A stretch of DNA of 64,000 nt, from the NCBI GenBank assembly GCA_033675265.1, contig JAUJYZ010001231.1:62001-126000 (forward strand), in the 5' to 3' direction. Positions 10,625 through 22,502 of this stretch are shown in pieces. The position numbers were made by a program, and so were the translations under genes. The DNA is from Actinostola sp. cb2023. Taxonomy: Eukaryota; Cnidaria; Anthozoa; Actiniaria; Actinostolidae. The notes below the pieces were generated by a model. That model was not told the origin of the DNA and ran no database searches. It saw nothing but the letters and a program-made list of their open reading frames with translations. The number at the start of each line of letters is the position of its first letter. The stretch's first letter is position 1.

Positions 10625-13600
10625 ATATATTGTGTATATGTATACACTATAGACACTATAGACAGAATATACACTAGACTCTGTGGTGGACTTAGGCAAT
10701 ATACACAATATACGCAATATACACTTTATACATATACAATACACTTGTATATTGTGTATATGTATACACTATAGACACTATATACAGAATATACACTAGA
10801 CTCTGTGGTGGACTTAGGCAATATACACAATATACGCAATATACACTTTATACAATAGACACTTGTATATTGTGTATATGTATACACTATAGACACTATA
10901 GACAGAATATACACTAGACTCTGTGGTGGACTTAGGCAATATACACAATATACGCAATATACACTTTATACAATAGACACTTGTATATTGTGTATATGTA
11001 TACACTATAGACACTATAGACAGAATATACACTAGACTCTGTGGTGGACTTAGGCAATATACACAATATATACATATACACTTTATACAATAGACACTTG
11101 TATATTGTGTATATGTATACACTATAGACACTATAGACAGAATATACACTAGACTCTGTGGTGGACTTAGGCAATATACACAATATACGCAATATACACT
11201 TTATACAATAGACACTTGTATATTGTGTATATGTATACACTATAGACACTATAGACAGAATATACACTAGACTCTGTGGTGGACTTAGGCAATATACACA
11301 ATATACGCAATATACACTTTATACAATAGACACTTGTATATTGTGTATATTGTATACACTATAGACACTATATACAGAATATACACTAGACTCTGTGGTG
11401 GACTTAGGCAATATACGCAATATACACTTTATACAATAGACACTTGTATATTGTGTATATGTATACACTATAGACACTATATACAGAATATACACTAGAC
11501 TCTGTGGTGGACTTAGGCAATATACACAATATACACTTTATACAATAGACACTTGTATATTGTGTATATGTATACACTATAGACACTATAGACAGAATAT
11601 ACACTAGACTCTGTGGTGGACTTAGGCAATATACGCAATATACACTTTATACAATAGACACTTGTATATTGTGTATATGTATACACTATAGACACTATAT
11701 ACAGAATATACACTAGACTCTGTGGTGGACTTAGGCAATATACACAATATACGCAATATACACTTTATACAATAGACACTTGTATATTGTGTATATGTAT
11801 ACACTATAGACACTATATACAGAATATACACTAGACTCTGTGGTGGACTTAGGCAATATACACAATATACGCAATATACACTTTATACAATAGACACTTG
11901 TATATTGTGTATATGTATACACTATAGACACTATATACAGAATATACACTAGACTCTCTGTGGTGGACTTAGGCAATATACACAATATACGCAATATACA
12001 CTTTATACAATTTAGACACTTGTATATTGTGTATATGTATACACTATAGACACTATATACAGAATATACACTAGACTCTGTGGTGGACTTAGGCAATATA
12101 CGCAATATACACTTTATACAATAGACACTTGTATATTGTGTATATGTATACACTATAGACACTATAGACAGAATATACACTAGACTCTGTGGTGGACTTA
12201 GGCAATATACGCAATATACACTTTATACAATAGACACTTGTATATTGTGTATATGTATACACTATAGACACTATAGACAGAATATACACTAGACTCTGTG
12301 GTGGACTTAGGCAATATACACAATATACACTTTATACAATAGACACTTGTATATTGTGTATATGTATACACTATAGACACTATATACAGAATATACACTA
12401 GACTCTGTGGTGGACTTAGGCAATATACACAATATACACTTTATACAATAGACACTTGTATATTGTGTATATGTATACACTATAGACACTATAGACAGAA
12501 TATACACTAGACTCTGTGGTGGACTTAGGCAATATACGCAATATACACTTTATACAATAGACACTTGTATATTGTGTATATGTATACACTATAGACACTA
12601 TATACAGAATATACACTAGACTCTGTGGTGGACTTAGGCAATATACACAATATACGCAATATACACTTTATACAATAGACACTTGTATATTGTGTATATG
12701 TATACACTATAGACACTATATACAGAATATACACTAGACTCTGTGGTGGACTTAGGCAATATACACTTTATACAATAGACGTCTTGTATATTGTGTATAT
12801 GTATACACTATAGACACTATATACAGAATATACACTAGACTCTGTGGTGGACTTAGGCAATATACGCAATATACACTTTATACAATAGACACTTGTATAT
12901 TGTGTATATGTATACACTATAGACACTATATACAGAATATACACTAGACTCTGTGGTGGACTTAGGCAATATACACAATATACACTTTATACAATAGACA
13001 CTTTATACAATAGACGTCTTGTATATTGTGTATATGTATACACTATAGACACTATATACAGAATATACACTAGACTCTGTGGTGGACTTAGGCAATATAC
13101 GCAATATACACTTTATACAATAGACACTTGTATATTGTGTATATGTATACACTATAGACACTATATACAGAATATACACTAGACTCTGTGGTGGACTTAG
13201 GCAATATACACTTTATACAATAGACGTCTTGTATATTGTGTATATGTATACACTATAGACACTATATACAGAATATACACTAGACTCTGTGGTGGACTTA
13301 GGCAATATACACAATATACACTTTATACAATAGACACTTGTATATTGTGTATATGTATACACTATAGACACTATATACAGAATATACACTAGACTCTGTG
13401 GTGGACTTAGGCAATATACACAATATACGCAATATACACTTTATACAATAGACACTTGTATATTGTGTATATGTATACACTATAGACACTATATACAGAA
13501 TATACACTAGACTCTGTGGTGGACTTAGGCAATATACACAATATACGCAATATACACTTTATACAATAGACACTTGTATATTGTGTATATGTATACACTA

Positions 13601-14195
13601 TAGACACTATAGACAGAATATACACTAGACTCTGTGGTGGACTTAGGCAATATACACAATATACGCAATATACACTTTATACAATAGACACTTGTATATT
13701 GTGTATATTGTATACACTATAGACACTATATACAGAATATACACTAGACTCTGTGGTGGACTTAGGCAATATACACAATATACGCAATATACACTTTATA
13801 CAATAGACACTTGTATATTGTGTATATTGTATACACTATAGACACTATATACAGAATATACACTAGACTCTGTGGTGGACTTAGGCAATATACACAATAT
13901 ACGCAATATACACTTTATACAATAGACACTTGTATATTGTGTATATGTATACACTATAGACACTATATACAGAATATACACTAGACTCTGTGGTGGACTT
14001 AGGCAATATACGCAATATACACTTTATACAATAGACACTTGTATATTGTGTATATGTATACACTATAGACACTATAGACAGAATATACACTAGACTCTGT
14101 GGTGGACTTAGGCAATATACACAATATACGCAATATACACTTTATACAATAGACACTTGTATATTGTGTATATGTATACACTATAGACACTATAG
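10625..14195. repeat. Right subterminal minisatellite, 109/118-bp unit
   Basis: About 32 copies. Each contains TATACAGAATATACACTA (the reverse complement of the word in every left-array unit) or its variant with GACAGAATAT. Each also has GACTCTGTGGTGGACTTAGG and ACTTTATACAATAGACACTT. Length differences come from presence or absence of a 9-bp CAATATACG block. A few units are shortened (near 12765, 13005 and 13215). Confidence 0.92.
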
Positions 14196-14351
14196 ACACT
14201 GGGACACTATAGACACATATTTTTAAAATTATGTACTTGATATGCTTGTTCAATATACATTTTATACCATTTATGTATAAAATGTATATATATACACTAT
14301 ATACAATATATTCAATATATATATACACTATATATAAGTATAGTATATTCT

Positions 14352-14379
14352 GTATATTGTGCAATACCGCGCCTCACTC
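14352..14379 (-). repeat. Terminal inverted repeat, right
   Basis: The plus strand ends GTGCAATACCGCGCCTCACTC. The inner part is the exact reverse complement of the left terminal repeat; the outermost bases are diverged. Confidence 0.85.
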
Positions 14380-14387
14380 GACAATTC
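14380..14387. other. 8-bp target-site duplication, right
   Basis: GACAATTC, identical to 3092-3099. Confidence 0.9.
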
Positions 14388-14828
14388 AGTAGTACAAGAC
14401 CCCATGCTTTTGCTAGACACACACCAGCTTTGACAATATCATTGTGTAAAGACATCCCATTTGCCCTATTATCTGATTTGATTTGATTTTGACTTTATTT
14501 TTAGTGACGATTGTCTATGGAATTAGTGGTCATGCGTAGTGTTTTGGATTTGACAATGTCCCACATCGATTGGAAGAAAGATACATTTCTGTATATAAAT
14601 GGTTCAATACGTGTATACTTGATGGTATTAGGTATTAGGCGTTGCAAACCTTCTCCCCTTGTCCTCCCCCTTCGCTGATCCTCAGCCCTCTCCCCTATTT
14701 AGATTTGGGTCTCGATAGCATGTGACCGGATATTGCACAACTTTGCGATTTTCTGACACCGAAAAAAAATAAAAAAAATATGCGTTGGGTTTTATAACTC
14801 GTGCGGCCTACGGCCTGGGCACGAGTAA
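14380..14828. repeat. Interspersed repeat, right part
   Basis: Continuation of the host repeat 2012-3099 after the transposon. It matches 31383-31812 in inverted orientation, ending with CGTGCGGCCTACGGCCTGGG, a short palindrome next to the end. Confidence 0.82.
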
Positions 14829-15012
14829 TAAAGAATACTTCTGTACAATATCTGTAAGCAACAAGCAAAACTACATACTTTTGAAAAATATGCCATTTTG
14901 GAATGTAACGCGTAACACGCTGCAACAATGTACACTTCATTTCTTGCTCTCCGCATCGTATTATCGTGTTAAACTAAATATATTTTAGCCAAGGCAATTC
15001 CCTGTCATTGAT

Positions 15013-15202
15013 GAAGAAATAGAAAACGAGGCAGCGTGCTCTATCGAGTTATAGAAGCATGCGGGAATTGGAAGAAGACGAGAGAAGTGCTAGGAGAAGC
15101 ACGAGGCGTAGCGAATGCTTCTCGCACTTCTCAAGTCTTCTTTCAATTCCCAAGTGCTTCTATAACTCGATAGAGCACAGCTGCCGAGTTTTCTATTTCT
15201 TT
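15013..15202. repeat. Foldback element, about 190 bp
   Basis: GAAATAGAAAACGAGGCAGC and GTGCTCTATCGAGTTATAGA pair with their reverse complements at the other end, with a few mismatches. The centre is near 15107. Confidence 0.78.
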
Positions 15203-16377
15203 TATAAAATACAATTATGATTTTAAAGCAAGTTTTCAATTTTGTTTGTTGCAAAAATGTTTGAATATCTGCGCGCGCGTGCTGTGCTCTCATAGAGCAC
15301 GTGGAATATGCATGCTTTGGGCAATCAGAGTGCGCGTTATATCATAGTTATTTTATAATATTATATACCGGTATTGAAGTCAAAATAATGAAGTTTAGAA
15401 ACCAAACGATACAAATATTAATGAAAATACAAATACGACCATTCATGTAACACACTTTATTTTTGACAATATCTTTACATGATTTTGAAGAATATTAAAC
15501 TACTACTTTGAATTTCTCCTCAAAAAAATTCCCTGCAATTTCTCATATGATGTACTTAGTCTCTGAGAAATTTCAGCTCTATGGCTTGAAAAGCCAAAGT
15601 AAAATTACATAGAATCTTCAACCCTGAATACATTTAGATGCTTGAAATGTATACAAAATTGTTGCCATGTTGTTTTTATTAGTAGAAGGCCTTCTTCGGG
15701 TTGAATAAATTATTAGTTCACAAAAACATGCAGCTCAAACCGTGATTCTCATATCTGACTGTTCCTTTGGTACCAAATGTTCTTGATTCCATTGTATTAA
15801 ACTGGAGAAATTTATCATTTTCTTGTACCCCGAACACATTTGGATCCTCCATTTGTGTATGGTGTCAGTTTACCGATCAGTTATTAAAGCATGGTGAGCA
15901 TACAAGGCGCGCGAACTCAACTTCTTCTCCGATCACAGAGCAGCCATTTCTTCTTCATACACGAGGCCTTCGTTGGAAAATGAAGGGCTAAAACAATAGA
16001 ACGTTAGAGGCTGGAAAATGGACAAATCCTTGCGTGACTTTCGCGGGAAGTCCTAAAACTATCTTGTTCTAGCTTTTGCCTAGCCAGTATGAAGAAATTA
16101 TGTCAGCTTTTTAGTACATAAATGTATTTCTTAACAAATTTGTAATCTTTCTACAAGAAATTAAATCTTAAGTCAAATTTAAAATGTAACAGTATTTTAC
16201 ATCCGCAAAGCATTATGGATATTGATAAAATACAGATAATATGATAAATAATCACTGAAATTGACCAAAAACTATGTTTGCAAATGATCAATATTCTATC
16301 TATGAATGAGTAATTTTGAGAATTTGTCATATTTTGGTCATGTTATGCCTTTATACCCCTGGATCATACTACTGATC
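15203..16377. other. No gene seen
   Basis: AT-rich sequence with short open frames only, none with recognisable protein features. Confidence 0.5.
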
Positions 16378-16536
16378 GTTACGGAGGGGGAAATGCATTT
16401 TTCTCTTTATTGCAAGATATGTAGCCACATTGTATCAGGCATGTGTTATCATCTTAAAAATAAGGGATATTTTTTTAGAAATGATTGCAAGCAGGAATTA
16501 GAAACCCAAGCAAAATGCTGTTTTCCCCTCCGTAAC
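16378..16536. repeat. Short inverted repeat with GTTACGGAGGGG ends
   Basis: GTTACGGAGGGGGAAATGCA at one end and the reverse complement of GTTACGGAGGGGAAAACAGC at the other. The same end word recurs at 16682, 16701 and 29242 (the last inverted), and with one change at 17818 and 17832 (inverted). Confidence 0.6.
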
Positions 16537-16770
16537 AAGATTAGGTAAAAAAATTATCATTATAGTTACATCTTTGAGCTTAAATCTCTGGCATTTTGAT
16601 TCCTTCCAATTTAGAGGGGGTGTACAGATGAGCTCCACATTTGCCTTTTTGTTTGCTTGAAATATTATGACATGAAAAAGTGTTACGGAGGGGGAAATTT
16701 GTTACGGAGGGGAATATATGTTAGACAAAAGGAAAATATATGTTTGATATTTCAACTGTAGTGTACACAT

Positions 16771-16841
16771 TTGTGTTTAAATCAGCCAGTTTGTAAAGTA
16801 GTATTGATTTTTATATCACAAACTGGCTGATTTAAACACAA
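16771..16841. repeat. Perfect hairpin
   Basis: TTGTGTTTAAATCAGCCAGT and following bases pair perfectly with 16818-16841, separated by a 23-base loop. Confidence 0.75.
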
Positions 16842-16919
16842 ACTAGACGCTCTACTAGCGTGACGTCGAGCTTCTAACTGACATGTAGCCTATTTGAACT
16901 AAATATAGATCATGTATCT

Positions 16920-17410
16920 TAATGTGATTGTTGCGTGACTCGGTAGAACATGCTTTCCTTGCAATTTCAGTATTGCGATTTCACAAACTCAGCGAATCAT
17001 GAATAACAACGACATAGTTTATTTGGTACCATAAATATATATATATATCCAATGGCATACAAATACCGTATACATAAACTAGACATCGCAATGTTTGGAT
17101 TAAGTGTAAATATGGGTTTACCTCGGCTCAGTGTCTGAAAACCTCACATTTACTGTTCTCTTCACTGCGTGTATCAACTCACTTCGTTCGAAGTTCTAAA
17201 GATCTCTAAACCCTTTATAGTACTAGTACTGGATTGATTTTAAAATCCATATCTCTATGAATTATTGTGGTTATTTTGAAAACAAGACGACATACTAGTA
17301 ACCTTTCTCCAACTGACAAGGTTTGTGAAGAAATGACGACGACCAGATCTCATTTTTAGAGTCAGGTCTTCCACTAGAAGCCCGACTAATAAACAGTCAC
17401 CTATAGCCTT
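16920..17410. repeat. Dispersed repeat also present at 58.9-59.6 kb
   Basis: Shares GAACATGCTTTCCTTGCAAT, CACAAACTCAGCGAATCAT and ACAAGACGACATACTAGTAA with 58915-59600 in the same order and orientation. A noncoding interspersed family is the simplest reading. Confidence 0.65.
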
Positions 17411-18375
17411 TATAAAGGTGTTATAAAGGTGTACAATTTCTTTGTGCTTTTCCATGTTTTGGGTACCCTGTGTCTTTAAGTTAAGAAAATAGGGCATTTC
17501 CTCTTATTGAAAGCCAGACTATTTCCATTTCTTTTTAAAACTTGTAAAAGACAAAGTTTGATCAATCCTGCATAGTATGACATATTGCATTTACGTTTAT
17601 TTTAGAAGTGGATTAACATATTAGTAGCTCTGAACTCTAGCTGATGACTTTAAGCTACTGTCCAGAGTGTTTAATTATTATTAAGACAAGGTACATATAT
17701 TTTATTCAGTATGTTAATTGAAGAAACATGTCCTTAATCCAAGAGTATACTAAAAAGTCTTATCTTCAAGTGTTTAGTAGTGTTTTCTTTGGTAATTCAT
17801 ATAATGGACAAAACTTTCCCCTCCATAACTTCCCCTCCATAACACTACCACCCTTGAGATTTAGCTTTACAGAGAAACACCATTGACATATGTTTCCTTT
17901 CATAATTTTAGAATGTCATCTACATGTAGTTGAGAAATAATAAAAATAGACAGTCAAGGACTTCATGTAGCTACTCGACAGTAAATAAAACAAAAATAAA
18001 AATAGGTAGTGTAGGTACTGCGGTTTTGAAATGTAGAAGCAATGTGTAGTTGGATAGGGCAGTAAACTAGCCTTAAACTGTCATTGAGTCGTCAAGGGAA
18101 AATGTTAGTCAATGTCATATCCATTTTTGGGGATTCCTCGGTTGAACTAGTATGATTGAACTATAATAATAATAATAAATATTTTATCTATCTTATCTAT
18201 CTGAACTTGTTCTTTGGTTCTACATAATGCTAATTCGAATCAGAAATGTATTTTAATACAACTTTAATTGAAAACAATTGTGTACAAATAATTGAACAAT
18301 AACTTTTAAAACATTAATTTAACAATGTTCTGTAATCTATAAAGACCGTTGAACTCAGCTTTTGATAAAGTGGTG
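17411..18375. other. No gene seen
   Basis: Contains inverted GTTATGGAGGGG words at 17818-17843, a short AAT microsatellite near 18165, and no credible coding frame. Confidence 0.45.
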
Positions 18376-18897
18376 TTGAAGTTTACACTCTAATATAAGT
18401 TATGATTTTATGCTATTTTGCACCAGAAACCAGACACATCTCTCGTGGAAATTAAAAGTATCAAGTGTTTTTTCATAAATATTTTTTTAGGTGATCACCA
18501 CTCTCTGTTTGTGTATTGGGCTTCCTGTGTCTTTAATAAAATCAAAACCTGTATACAAATGTACTCTATACTATAGCCGTGAATCCTGTCCTTTTGATAT
18601 CTTGAATTTCTAAAACTGCTTTCAAAATATTAAAAGATCAATATCTACTTGAGTCCTGTGTGTCATTTAGTATTTAGTGATTAGAACGGCTTTTATAGCA
18701 AGTTTTACTCTCCGAGGGCCGAATACTTTGAGATCGATATTCGTCTGAGAAATCACAACAGACCGCCATGAAAATCCTGAAACAATCGCTATGAACAAAC
18801 ACTTGACACTTTTCACGAGAGATGTGTCTGGTTTCTGGTGCAAAATAGCATAGAATATAATAGTAGAGTAGAGTAGAGTGAAAACTTACCTTCAAAC
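18376..18897. repeat. Foldback/TIR element, copy 1
   Basis: The left arm TTTGCACCAGAAACCAGACA continuing to CATCTCTCGTG pairs with GAGATGTGTCTGGTTTCTGG near 18820-18840. Flanking pairs GAAGTTTACACTC and the reverse complement near 18880 extend the arms. An internal GGGCTTCCTGTG word lies at 18518. A second copy is at 26410-27058. Confidence 0.72.
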
Positions 18898-19687
18898 CAA
18901 CGCATGAAGAGAAAAGCACATGGATGGGGCGACCCTAAAACGCAGAATCGCGGAAAGACGGAAAATCACCCCAATCCTAAAACGCGGAATGAGAAAATGT
19001 ACACATGTTCTCCCTGGATTTCTGGATGTATTCAAGCCAATTTGATATATCATTTGTACATCATCAAAATGATACATCAAAATGATATCTTACTAGCTAG
19101 TTCTCGTGTCATCATTCACACACAAAATGTTCAAAATAACATACATGTAATAAAACTAACAACACTAAATATTGACAATTTACGTTCTCATATCGCCGCG
19201 CGAACTCGTTTATTTGATATTTCGCGTTTATTCAATATTCCGCTAAAATATTATTCCTGGAGGTGTAGCGTGCACAGTAATATCAACAAGTCGAGTACGA
19301 TCTAAACAGAACTTTATTCTCGAGAATATTCAAAGACTATACTTAAGGTCCGTGAAAACTGGCTCGCAACAACACCCGGTCGCATATCAAAATCATTGTA
19401 ACATTTGCCTCCAATTAGTTTCCATGCCCACGCTCCCTCTGACATGATATAAACAACGCCAAATCACGTAAAAATTACAACATTTTGTGATTTTACTCGA
19501 AATGTTTGTAAATGACAACATTTTTACCTGTGAATTCACAATATATATTATCTTAGCTGTTATAATATAAGATAGTTTTGAAAGTAACAGCTTTAAAATT
19601 TAATGGGGCAAAATAGATTTTGAAGAGCTCGGTTGTAGTGATTTTCACAAGCGAGCGTGACCTTGTTGTCACGGTCAGATGATATTT
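18898..19687. other. No gene seen
   Basis: Short frames only; a 133-codon plus-strand frame from 18904 shows no family signature. Confidence 0.4.
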
Positions 19688-19803
19688 AACTAATTTACGA
19701 TGGCTAGCCGTGGTATGTCCTCTTATTTACCACAATATTATGTCATGACGTAATATTGTGGTAAATAAGAGGACATACGACAGCTAGCCATCGTAAATTA
19801 GTT
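19688..19803. repeat. Palindromic foldback, 116 bp
   Basis: AACTAATTTACGATGGCTAG at the left and its reverse complement at the right. The inner arms GGTATGTCCTCTTATTTACC pair as well, and the centre is TGTCATGACG. Confidence 0.8.
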
Positions 19804-21141
19804 TTTTACCACAAAAAAAAAACACAGAATAAATTGCGCAAAATAATGACACTCTCTGAACGAACTCTTGCTCAAAAACATCACAGATCGCGCGATCATG
19901 GTATATAATTTTTTCGCTTTTTCATTGGTTGATGGAATTTGTAAACAAACATCTTGCCGTTTTGATTGGTTGGATTTTGACAAGCAAACCATTTGAATGC
20001 CAAAATCAGTTCAAAATCAAAGTTTTCAAGTCTGAAATAAACTCTCAGAGAATTATTTATCAGCGGGGAAAGCTTCACCTTGTGCCTGGTCATTGTGTGA
20101 AATCTGAAAAATGCCTTTTGACAGTCTCAACAAAACCCTAAAGACTAAAATCTGGAAAATGTAGTCAATGGAGAAAAGCATGTGGTGAACATGTCTTGAA
20201 AAATATGAAATAACGTTAGAGAACAGTACTTCAGCGGAATCTTTGATGGTCTGTGGATTTTCTCAAGTGATGGATTTATTATCAGTGTCCAACAAATGCA
20301 CTTTTATCACCGTGAATCTATACCTGAGCATCGATACGATAGATCTAGCAGTTTTTACTTGAACGAAGAAAAAACTGTGGTTAGTGTGGAGAATGTACAC
20401 AAATGTAGCTGCAACTGATGAAATATTTGGCTTGCTACAAACTATGGTTGTGGTTTACGATAGTCAGCTTGGTATGTACTCTTAGTCATGTTTTTCGTTT
20501 GCCAAAATTAAAAGTTTTGCATCAGACGGTCGACTGATGACGTAATATTCAGTAAAGTACTGTGGTATGTACTCCTATATACCACGGTTCTCGACCAATC
20601 AAAATGCGAGAAATTCATAGATTGTGGTAAAAATACGTATGCTCCAAACACATTTTTACCGTGAAAATTGAATTCAGCGATAAATTTCTGTTATTTTGGT
20701 ATAAGATTCACGTATATTACGATTAATTTCAATGGGGCAAACTTAAAAAAACTATAGGTCTTTCCTGCTATTGTTGATGGGCTTCTGTGTGTCGGTAGAG
20801 GCATTTGGAGAAAAGTTCGATTGCTCAAATGGAGATTATTCGAGCAATACACATACCATTGCTCTCTACTCGTCGAAGCGATAGCTGTGACCAAACACAC
20901 TGAAGTTTTACTCGATTGCCGGCTTTATTCACGATTGTGCGAGATACTGGACGCTAGCTAGAGCAAATGTTCAAGTTTATGGGCAATGAGTTTGATATGC
21001 GTTGGCGGTTGTGCTCAAACTTCTCCCAACAAGTTCCAGCAACCCCCAACAGGATGTTAAAACTCTCGTAAAATGTTGGACCCAACGCTTGATGTTGTTG
21101 ATCATCAACAATACTTGAAGCGTTTGTGTTTGCACAGGCCT
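19804..21141. other. No gene seen
   Basis: Several short frames without protein-like composition. GTGGTATGTACTC words near 20470 and 20563 resemble the arms of the 19688-19803 foldback. Confidence 0.4.
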
Positions 21142-21150
21142 CGCTCAAAC
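21142..21150. other. 9-bp target-site duplication, left
   Basis: CGCTCAAAC, repeated at 22376-22384 on the far side of the element. Confidence 0.75.
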
Positions 21151-22375
21151 GGTGGAGGCTAACAGGGATGCCTCAAAAGGACCTTATTAAATATTCATTT
21201 CCATGACGTCAGTCGACGTTCTCCGAAAGAGTTCTCGGGTTTCGTTTTTTTTATCGACTGATCGACGGGAATTTCGAGAACTGCATTATATTGAGCCAGG
21301 GACGTTAATGTTTTGGTAATAATAATGCGGGAAAGAGCAGGAATATTTTAAATTTTAAAATAACTAAATCCCTGTGCTCATGGATTCGCTATGGACTACT
21401 TGAAAAATTGAACGACTCACTAGTTTGGCTATAGAAGAAACATATCAAGCTCTAATGCAGTTCGAAACCATCACAACGACTCGATTTTCTCAGTTTTATA
21501 GCAAATATTTTGGTAAACAAAAGAGATATTACAGGCGCGTTCCTGGGCGGCATTTTCAGCTTTAAGCGAGCAACCGAAAAGTGTTGAAGAACATCATAAG
21601 AGCGCAGATACCGAATGAGCTCGTCCCGGCCTGTATCCCTGGTGAGGTATACTTGAATCGGCTGTCAGTGTTCTGCAGGTGACTTGCAAGATCCGTTTTG
21701 GCGTGAAATTGCAGTAAGACTGACGTAAAAGTTACTTTTAGGTTCAGCCTTCAGGGTGCCACGACGTACTGAGTGCCACATTTATTTGTCCCTCAGGATG
21801 TCATGGCATGATTTTTATTTACAACCGAGAAAAATCGAAATGAAATGCTCTTTGTAATTGCCAAGTTGAGAAATTGACACAAAAACAATACCGCACGCTG
21901 TCTAGACACGGTGTACGAGCAGGGTCTTTGAAGAGTTTCCGTTTAAAAAAATCCCTTTTGGAGGCAATTGTTTGGGAACTGACACAAGGGCGAACTTTTT
22001 CAGTTGAGGAAAAGTTGTTTTTTTCTTGTGTAGACATGGATAGTATAGAGTTTACTGGAGAGGAATCAATACGATTGAAATCGTAGGTTGTGACCCTCCC
22101 TATACGTGATTCTGAACATTGATAACAAATATTCTCCGATAAAAATTATCATACAGTGATAATCGATGATACTCATCACCCCATCATAATAAATAAAACC
22201 AACTTTCAGTACACTCAGAGCCAGCGATTGTGCATTTTGAGTTCACCATGTGTTCCGCCATATTGAATTTGATTCTTCGGGAAATGAGCTCGGGGGATTG
22301 TCGTACATTATCCGTAACGTCGTGAAATTGAATATTTAATGAGGTCCTTTTGAGGCATCCCTTTTAGCCTCCACC
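21151..22375. mobile_element. 1.2-kb TIR element with 9-bp duplication (Mutator-like, non-autonomous)
   Basis: The ends read GGTGGAGGCTAACAGGGATG and the reverse complement of GGTGGAGGCTAAAAGGGATG. Similarity continues through CCTCAAAAGGACCT and ATTAAATATTCA, about 60 bases in all. Both ends are bordered by CGCTCAAAC. Nine-base duplications with long terminal repeats are typical of Mutator-like elements. No transposase is seen inside; the longest plausible frame is about 70 codons (21874-22086) and is unrecognised. Confidence 0.75.
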
Positions 22376-22384
22376 CGCTCAAAC
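22376..22384. other. 9-bp target-site duplication, right
   Basis: CGCTCAAAC, identical to 21142-21150. Confidence 0.75.
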
Positions 22385-22502
22385 GGGTGCAACATCAGTT
22401 CCAACATTGTTTCGTGTTTGTTGATGCATGCAAGAATATGGCACAACAACAGGAAACTAGAAATGTTGAATGATGTTGCGTGAACAGTTTAACCAATATC
22501 AA

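Larger units (their letters stand above)
3100..14379. mobile_element. 11.28-kb KDZ/Zisupton-like DNA transposon with a DUF3987 cargo or partner gene
   Basis: The boundaries come from comparing the interrupted host repeat (2012-3099 plus 14380-14828) with its uninterrupted inverted copy at 31383-33070. The element has imperfect terminal inverted repeats. The first 13 bases differ at three positions, then AGGCGCGGTATTGCAC and the bases after it match. It is flanked by the 8-bp duplication GACAATTC. Inside, in order, are a 73-bp array, a short 12-bp based array, a minus-strand transposase, two tandem-repeat blocks, a plus-strand DUF3987 gene, and a 109/118-bp array. Zisupton elements, the founding KDZ group, are known for 8-bp duplications, which agrees with the transposase assignment. 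hAT and P elements also make 8-bp duplications, but the Cys-cluster domains of the transposase point to KDZ. Confidence 0.88.

Noticed and set aside
10544..14364. Repeated minus-strand frames of 60-150 codons reading YILSIVSIVYTYTQYT-like units
   Set aside because: Translation of the 109/118-bp array; spacing of the frames equals the repeat period.
18904..19305. 133-codon plus-strand frame
   Set aside because: Composition and lack of motifs give no support; it overlaps the end of a foldback element.
21874..22086. 70-codon frame with FFSCVDMDS, resembling FVSCIDMDS near 60.2 kb
   Set aside because: The similarity is limited to eight residues and does not extend; probably chance, although both lie near transposons.
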